Part shown: positions 5,661-10,466 of the stretch, piece after piece
How the letters are laid out: each line of letters starts with the position of its first letter
Numbering within the stretch: position 1 is the first letter of the stretch
Assembly: GCA_020047725.1 (NCBI GenBank)
Contig: JAIFNM010000060.1
Span: 1-10,466, forward strand
Direction of reading: 5' to 3'
DNA: 10,466 nucleotides
DNA from: Betaproteobacteria bacterium
Lineage (GTDB): Bacteria; Pseudomonadota; Gammaproteobacteria; Burkholderiales; Rhodocyclaceae
The notes under the pieces: model-generated
The model's database searches: none
The model's input: the letters and a program-made list of their open reading frames with translations, nothing else
What the model was told of the DNA's origin: nothing
Translations under genes and position numbers: made by a program

Positions 5661-6888
5661 AGCGTCCAGCAAACACCCGTGGACCTTTGCCTCGCGCTTT
5701 CGCCGAGGAGCGTTTGGTTGGCGATCAAACCCGGCTAATACCGGTATCAAGGAAGCACTAACGGAAATCAAAGCGGTCAACCGTGAGGAACCCATACTCG
5801 CGGCCGAAGGCGCGGTGCTGTTTCTGACCAAGCTGTCTCCCGCACTTGAGAACATCGACAGTTCCTCAGGGGCGATCGGCACGGCCGTCAATCGGGCGAT
5901 TGAGACGCTCGTGCCAATCATCACCAAGGCCCCCGCCGATCAGCCTACTCGACGTCAATGGCTGGAGCGCTTGTATCAGGCGCATGCCGATGATCAGATT
6001 CCCTACATTGAAAGCCTCGGTGAGTTCTGGGGAGAACTGTGTGCCTCGGCAGACCTTGCCGGTGAATGGGCTGAGCGGCTGACAGAAACGGTGGAAAGTT
6101 TGTGGGGCCGTGCTCCAAGAGAATATGGTTTCTTTCATGCAACTTCGATGTGCTTGTCCGCCTTGCTATCCGCCGGACGGTATGAACAACTGCTGGCGTT
6201 AATCGACAAATCGTCGTATCCATCCTGGACGTATCGTCAATGGGGCGTTAAGGCACTCGTCGCCATGGGCAAGACGTCGGACGCCCTGCGCTATGCCGAG
6301 GCCGCGCAGGGACGAAATGAACCATCGGAGCTAATTGCCGAAACCTGTGAAGCGATCTTGTTATCCTCCGGTTTGGCCGATGAGGCGTATCAACGCTACG
6401 CGCTGGTCGCCAACCGCGCGGGGACCTATCTCGCCACATTCCGGGCCATTTGCCGGAAGTATCCCCACAAGCCACCTGAAGAGGTCTTGAATGATCTCGT
6501 GGCGAGCACTCCGGGGGACGAGGGGAAGTGGTTTGCGGCGGCGAAAGACGCGAAGCTCTATGAGCTGGCACTGAAATTGGCCCACCGGTCGCCGGTGGAC
6601 CACCGTACGTTGATTCGTAGTGCGCAGGATTCCGTCACCACGGAGCCGCAATTCGCGCTCAATAGCGCGCTGCTGGCACTCTATTGGATTTGTGCGGGTC
6701 GCGCGTATGAAACCACGATCGGTGAGGTCCAGCGGGCCTACGATCTGACCCTCCAGGCGGCAGATACGGCGCACGGTACGGCGTCGGCACTAGCACGGAT
6801 TCAACAGATTCTTGATAGCTTCCCGCAGGAACGCTTTGCCAGGGGGGCGCTGGCTAAGGCAAGTGAATTGTCGGGGGACTTTCGGTAG
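5653..6888 (+). CDS. Hypothetical alpha-helical TPR-like protein, 411 aa
   Basis: I have seen related chains labelled only as hypothetical. The N-terminus (KHPWTFASRFRRGAFGWRS, residues 8-26) is basic and aromatic. The rest is almost entirely amphipathic helices: residues 30-95 (LAAEGAVLFLTKLSPALENI), 100-150, then helical hairpins from about 165 to 320 with TPR-like Ala/Gly/Leu packing (LLSAGRYEQLLALI, ALVAMGKTSDALRYAEAA, LLSSGLADEAYQRYALVA, AAAKDAKLYELALKLA). A TPR-like solenoid points to protein binding and not to catalysis, and no enzymatic motif is visible. The frame is open back to 5380, but the ATG at 5653 is chosen because it overlaps the upstream stop by 8 bp (translational coupling) and everything upstream merely shadows the other gene. 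The pair probably acts together. Confidence 0.85.
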   Translation: MSKASSKHPWTFASRFRRGAFGWRSNPANTGIKEALTEIKAVNREEPILAAEGAVLFLTKLSPALENIDSSSGAIGTAVNRAIETLVPIITKAPADQPTRRQWLERLYQAHADDQIPYIESLGEFWGELCASADLAGEWAERLTETVESLWGRAPREYGFFHATSMCLSALLSAGRYEQLLALIDKSSYPSWTYRQWGVKALVAMGKTSDALRYAEAAQGRNEPSELIAETCEAILLSSGLADEAYQRYALVANRAGTYLATFRAICRKYPHKPPEEVLNDLVASTPGDEGKWFAAAKDAKLYELALKLAHRSPVDHRTLIRSAQDSVTTEPQFALNSALLALYWICAGRAYETTIGEVQRAYDLTLQAADTAHGTASALARIQQILDSFPQERFARGALAKASELSGDFR

Positions 6889-7484
6889 AGTGACGAAGGG
6901 GCGTCACGGTCCGCTATGCGGAGAGGTTGTTGGATGAGTGCTCTCGGCCATCAGCTGCCCGTGGCGGTTACATCTACATTTCTCGTGCCAGGTGGAATCG
7001 AATGGCTGGTTTTCGGCGAGCAAAATGACGGTTACGCTGTCTCAGCCCGGCCATCTGCGGCCGATCAACTCTCCCTGAGAGCGGTCACCTGAACGGCCGA
7101 TTGGCTTTGAAACCAGCCGAAATGCCTACTCCAGCACTTTGGACAAAGCCTAAAAAAGAAAGCTCTCCGGATTTAGCTGAAGACTGATGGTTAGCGGACT
7201 ATTAAAACCATCATCCATGACATTGAGCTCAACCCAGATCAACGAATCTGGGCGCGATCTGCCGGCAAAAAACCGGGATTGGGCCGACAGTCAGCGACAT
7301 TCGGCCGTTCAGCCCGAACAGCGGATCGCCGCAAATAATGCTGCTCCTGCCGGAATACCATCCAAAACGACACCGGCTGATTGCAGGATACCGATTCCAT
7401 GCATAAATATCTGGTGGCCCACCTTGCGAAAGAAAGACAGCAACGGCCCCCAAATCTCACAGCCACTTATCAAGCATGATTACA
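6889..7484. other. Intergenic region with small dyads, no convincing gene
   Basis: About 600 bp lie between the operon stop and the autotransporter promoter. Right after the stop are two small hairpins, gtgacg/cgtcac (6890-6895, 6902-6907) and tccgc/gcgga (6910-6914, 6918-6922). Neither has a T-run, so they are at best a weak or factor-dependent terminator. Further on are ctctc/gagag (7069-7073, 7077-7081) and a long-range pair ggctggttt/aaaccagcc (7004-7012, 7110-7118). The CGGCC core recurs many times. The small open frame at 7187-7510 has no ribosome binding site or recognisable protein and runs through the promoter, so I do not call it. Confidence 0.5.
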
Positions 7485-7513
7485 TTGCGTGGGAACAATA
7501 TTGTTCATAAAAT
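7485..7513 (+). promoter_or_regulatory. Sigma-70-like promoter with palindromic operator in the spacer
   Basis: A -35 hexamer ttgcgt (7485-7490) and a -10 hexamer taaaat (7508-7513) are separated by exactly 17 bp. The spacer contains the perfect 14-bp palindrome gaacaatattgttc (7493-7506). The transcript would start near 7520, giving a leader of about 23 bases before the autotransporter ATG. A dimeric repressor bound to this dyad would block RNA polymerase. The regulator is not identified. Confidence 0.6.
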
Positions 7514-7542
7514 GTAAAAACTCTAAAAATGATGTGAAAAAT

Positions 7543-9042
7543 ATGAATCACAATATCCTGCTCGGCGCCCGTAAACTTGTCGTTTCTTCTCTTATTATCA
7601 CAGCAAGCTCTGCCCTGCATGCAGCAGGCACATCCGTTACTACCAATGGTTATACTATTGGTGTAGTAAATGGCTCCTATACCAGTTTACAAGCCCAACT
7701 AGGCACCCAGGCATGGTGGGGTAGCCAAGCGTTGGCCCAAACATTAGCCGGTGGGGTGAATTCTCAACTTGGCAATTACGATGGAAGCACTTACACCGGT
7801 CTCGGGATATTCTTTGCTTACGGGATCACCCCCGACCCTTACACGTCAGCATGTTATTGGACAGGCTCTGCCGATTGTTTATCTACCGCAGTAACCTCAC
7901 TAAACACTGCATTCAATTGGGCAATCGTCGTAGCTCCAAGCACCAGTACAGTTTCATCAACCACCTTGGCTAGTAATACCCCAGCTCTCGCTGCTGCCCG
8001 TGTAATTGACGCGAACACAAATCTTCTCAACTTGTTTTCTAATGCTGCATTCACTACCGACCAACAGATTTCGAATGCCGTGAGTCAGACGCTGCCCCTG
8101 CTTACCGGCGGCTCGACCGCTGCCGTGCGCGGCACGATGAGCACCGTCAACAACATCATCCTGTCCCGCCTCGACCACGTCAGTGGCCGCGCCTCTGGCG
8201 ACAGCTTCCTCGGCGACAAGAATTTCTGGTTGAAGCCCTTTGCCTCGCGTGCGGATCAAAACGATCGAGACGGCGTTGCCGGCTACAAGGCCGAAACTTA
8301 CGGCTTGGCCGCCGGTTTCGATGGTACCCTGTCATCAGCCTTGCGTATCGGCGGCGCCTTCGCCTACACCAGCAGCGACATCAGTGGCAAGTCGGCCATT
8401 GCGCCGCAGAACAACGACGCCAACATCTACCAGTTGATCGGTTACGGTAGCTACGCGCTTGATAACCGCACCGACATCAACTTCCAAGCGGACATCGGCC
8501 AGAACACCAACAAGGGCCGTCGTCAGATCGCCTTCACCTCTAGCGTTGCCTCGTCCAATTACGACAGCGAGACGGCTCACATGGGTCTCGGCATCGGCCG
8601 CGCTTACCCGCTGACCAGCAGCACGACCCTAACCCCGTCGTTGCGTGCGGATTACACCTGGATCAAGGATAAGTCGTATCAGGAAACCGGTGCCGGCCTG
8701 CTCAACCTCAACGTCGCCAGTCGCAATACGGAGGCTTTCGTCGTCGGCATCGACGGTAAGCTGGCCCATCAACTTAATGATCAGACAACCCTGGTTGCCA
8801 ACCTGGGCGTTGGCTACGACACGATCAACAAGCAAGACTCGATCACTGCCGCCTTTGCCGGCGCATCGAACGCTTCCTTTGTCACCTACGGCATCGACCC
8901 GAGCCCGTGGATCGGTCGCGGCGGTGTCGGTGCGGTCTACAAGCTGAAGAACGGCTTTGAAATTACCGCCCGCTACGATGTCGAGTACCGCGAGAGCTTC
9001 CTGAACCAAACCGCCTCCGCCAACATGCGCTGGTCGTTCTAA
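7543..9042 (+). CDS. Autotransporter outer membrane beta-barrel protein, 499 aa
   Basis: This is a type V secretion (autotransporter) protein of the outer membrane. Residues 1-27 form a signal peptide (RK, a hydrophobic VVSSLIITASSA core, cleavage after ALHA). Residues 28 to about 210 are a short passenger with two cysteines (Cys104 and Cys112, a likely disulphide) and no protease or adhesin motif that I recognise. Residues of about 225-499 are the C-terminal 12-strand type barrel, starting NFWLKPFASRADQNDRDGVAGY, rich in alternating aromatic strands and ending in Phe (ANMRWSF), the outer membrane insertion signal. The ATG at 7543 is preferred over 7489 because the latter lies within the promoter and would bury the signal peptide. 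The passenger-coding part is less GC-rich than the barrel part. A strong terminator follows. Confidence 0.93.
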   Translation: MNHNILLGARKLVVSSLIITASSALHAAGTSVTTNGYTIGVVNGSYTSLQAQLGTQAWWGSQALAQTLAGGVNSQLGNYDGSTYTGLGIFFAYGITPDPYTSACYWTGSADCLSTAVTSLNTAFNWAIVVAPSTSTVSSTTLASNTPALAAARVIDANTNLLNLFSNAAFTTDQQISNAVSQTLPLLTGGSTAAVRGTMSTVNNIILSRLDHVSGRASGDSFLGDKNFWLKPFASRADQNDRDGVAGYKAETYGLAAGFDGTLSSALRIGGAFAYTSSDISGKSAIAPQNNDANIYQLIGYGSYALDNRTDINFQADIGQNTNKGRRQIAFTSSVASSNYDSETAHMGLGIGRAYPLTSSTTLTPSLRADYTWIKDKSYQETGAGLLNLNVASRNTEAFVVGIDGKLAHQLNDQTTLVANLGVGYDTINKQDSITAAFAGASNASFVTYGIDPSPWIGRGGVGAVYKLKNGFEITARYDVEYRESFLNQTASANMRWSF

Positions 9043-9064
9043 GCAGGTTCTTCTTGACGAGACA

Positions 9065-9093
9065 GGCCACAGGGGCAACCCTGTGGCCTTTTT
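9065..9093 (+). terminator. Intrinsic terminator after the autotransporter
   Basis: The perfect 10-bp stem ggccacaggg (9065-9074) and ccctgtggcc (9079-9088) closes a gcaa (GNRA) loop and is followed directly by five T residues. This is a textbook Rho-independent terminator, placed 23 bp after the stop. It should separate the autotransporter transcript from the hydrolase gene, unless read-through occurs. Confidence 0.96.
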
Positions 9094-9120
9094 ATTTCAT
9101 GGCCACCGGAGCTTCGACTC

Positions 9121-9951
9121 ATGCCACGAATCAACCCCTGGCTCCTCTGCTGCTTCCTCGCCGCCTGCATGACATTGCCTTCGCCGGCCGAGCGCCGTAG
9201 CGTAGCGAACTCGCTGGCCCAGCGGCAAGGCTGGAGCTCACTGACGATCCCGGCAGAGCCCTTCGATATGGTCGCCTACCTGCCCAACGTGCCCACCCCG
9301 GCGCAGCGATTGACGATCTATCTTGAGGGCGACGGCTTGGCCTGGATCACCGGCACGCAGGTATCATCCGATCCGACGCCACGCGACCCGCTCGCCCTGC
9401 GCCTGGCCCTGGCGCAGCCAGCAGGCGCCGCCGCTTACCTCGGACGCCCATGCCAATATGGCGATGCGGAGGTCAGCCACTGCTCCAGCCGTTACTGGAC
9501 CAGCCACCGCTTCGCGCCGGAAGTGATTACCGCCACCGACCGGTCCATCGATGTCCTGAAAGCACATTTCGGCGCCCAACGCCTGACGCTGGTCGGCTAC
9601 TCCGGCGGCGGCGCCGTGGCCGCCCTTGTTGCCGCTCGCCGCACCGATGTCGAACGCCTGGTGACGGTCGCTGGCAACCTGGACCCTCTGGCGTGGACGA
9701 CCTACCAGCGTGTCCAACCGCTGGCGGGCTCCTTGAACCCTGCTGACCAAATCAACGCATTGCGCGCCATCCCGCAATGGCACTTCGTCGGGACCAAGGA
9801 CGACAACATCACACCAGCCCTAGTCCAGAGCTTCGCCGAGCGCTTTCCCACCGGCCAGCGCCCGGTCGTTCGGGTCGAGCCCGGTTTTGACCATCGCTGC
9901 TGCTGGGCAGAGCAGTGGCCGCGCCTGTGGCGAGAGAGCCTGAGCCGGTAA
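9121..9951 (+). CDS. Predicted lipoprotein alpha/beta hydrolase, 276 aa
   Basis: This is a serine hydrolase of the alpha/beta fold, probably exported and lipid-anchored. The first 16 residues form a short lipoprotein-type signal ending in the lipobox LAAC (Cys16), with Arg3 in the n-region. The nucleophile elbow is GYSGGG (Ser161), the acid is probably Asp227 in GTKDDN, and the base is His258 in GFDHRCCW. The order and spacing fit the family. The early LEGDGLAW strand-turn would lie near the oxyanion hole. Further cysteines (111, 121, 260, 261) suit a periplasmic, disulphide-bonded protein. The substrate cannot be inferred; an esterase or lipase-like activity is the simplest guess. It lies behind the autotransporter terminator, 30 bp from the last T-run, with a weak gga ribosome binding site. 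No promoter of its own was found in that gap. Confidence 0.88.
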   Translation: MPRINPWLLCCFLAACMTLPSPAERRSVANSLAQRQGWSSLTIPAEPFDMVAYLPNVPTPAQRLTIYLEGDGLAWITGTQVSSDPTPRDPLALRLALAQPAGAAAYLGRPCQYGDAEVSHCSSRYWTSHRFAPEVITATDRSIDVLKAHFGAQRLTLVGYSGGGAVAALVAARRTDVERLVTVAGNLDPLAWTTYQRVQPLAGSLNPADQINALRAIPQWHFVGTKDDNITPALVQSFAERFPTGQRPVVRVEPGFDHRCCWAEQWPRLWRESLSR

Positions 9952-10466
9952 GGTCTCCGAGAGGCTGCTCTGATAGCGCATATCCACTCCAGCACCTCTA
10001 TGGGGACTTCAGTCAGTCCCACACGGGACGACTGCTCGACTCGGTTATCTGCCGTTGAAACCCCGAAGAACTCAACGGCAGAATTGGGTTGCTATGCAAA
10101 TCTCTCCATAGCGACCCACAAGGGACATTCATCTCCTTGGCGGATTCCCGGCAGGTAACCAAGTACAGCAGTCATTCGGGCAGTCCACTGAGTGCTCGTC
10201 GGCCTGAGCCACCGTTGGTGTCCCGCCTGAAGTCGGTCGGCAATGTGTCGGACAAATGCCGTTCGAGAAAAACTCCGTCGAACGGCAGCTTCCCTATTTG
10301 GCGAACTTGGACTCGCGACACAGAAGAGTCAGACGACCAATGCAACGCTCCTCACAGATAGTGGAGTTTGACCTGAACCTGAGTTTGACACCTCCGAGGC
10401 ACATTTCAGGCCGACCCCTAGCAATGGCAAGGCGTCCGTAGTGTTGATTCGCCAAAACCCTAGATA
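9952..10466. other. Gene-free region with a chain of strong hairpins
   Basis: No convincing coding sequence is seen on either strand. Four hairpins can be drawn: 10010-10034 (cagtc-a-gtccc against gggacgactg, one bulge, acac loop); 10049-10081 (ctgccgttga against tcaacggcag, perfect); 10085-10118 (tgggttgctatg against catagcgaccca, one T-G pair); and 10257-10287 (tgccgttcga against tcgaacggca, perfect). The second and fourth share the core tgccgtt...aacggca. The first three are almost back to back. None has a T-run. A 9-mer gagtttgac is repeated at 10364-10372 and 10381-10389. The region may be degenerate repeat DNA, a REP-like cluster or an RNA. Confidence 0.55.

Noticed and set aside
7493..7506. 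Palindrome as a LexA (SOS) box
   Set aside because: GAAC-N6-GTTC does not fit the GAAC-N4-GTTC type, and it is not the enterobacterial CTGT-N8-ACAG type, so no link to the LexA-like protein at 4554-4823 can be claimed.
7187..7510. Small plus-strand open frame of 107 aa before the autotransporter
   Set aside because: No ribosome binding site, no recognisable protein sequence, and it runs through the promoter and its palindrome.
10089..10361. Plus-strand open frame of 90 aa near the right edge
   Set aside because: It starts inside one hairpin and crosses another, with no ribosome binding site and no protein-like pattern.

Overview
The window looks like the accessory part of a proteobacterial replicon, probably a betaproteobacterium. 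The support is GC-rich coding sequence, an autotransporter ending in Phe, a lipoprotein-type hydrolase, and integrase-family proteins that I recognise from proteobacterial plasmids and islands. The genus cannot be told from the sequence.

Positions 1-4029 hold a nested recombination locus. A tyrosine recombinase gene on the minus strand (about 200 codons) is split by a 3,425-bp element. That element carries three full-length tyrosine recombinases in one direction, joined by ATGA stop/start overlaps. They read ritA (3359-2112), ritB (2115-1177) and ritC (1180-182), the hallmark of a 'recombinase in trio' (RIT) element. The ends are 33-bp inverted repeats with one mismatch (86-118 and 3458-3490), and the 6-mer tccagt is present at both host junctions (60-65 and 3485-3490). 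Removing 66-3490 restores the interrupted frame exactly: ...GHSKL is followed by ESTVRYLGIEVDDAL, and the catalytic Tyr falls nine residues after the motif His. The left end also has a 32-bp palindrome that the right end lacks.

Upstream of the split integrase, on the same strand, are a LexA-type winged-helix protein without a peptidase domain (4554-4823) and an unrecognised 144-residue protein (4105-4539). A hairpin that would mask the integrase ribosome binding site lies just before the integrase start (4031-4061).

On the plus strand, 5106-6888 is an overlapping two-gene operon. It encodes a 184-residue protein with two copies of a beta-rich SH3-like repeat, and a 411-residue alpha-helical, TPR-like protein. 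I know no function for either.

From 7485 to 9951 lie a promoter with a perfect 14-bp palindrome in its spacer, a 499-residue autotransporter, a strong intrinsic terminator and a predicted lipoprotein alpha/beta hydrolase. The gaps 6889-7484 and 9952-10466 have no convincing genes, but both hold several hairpins.
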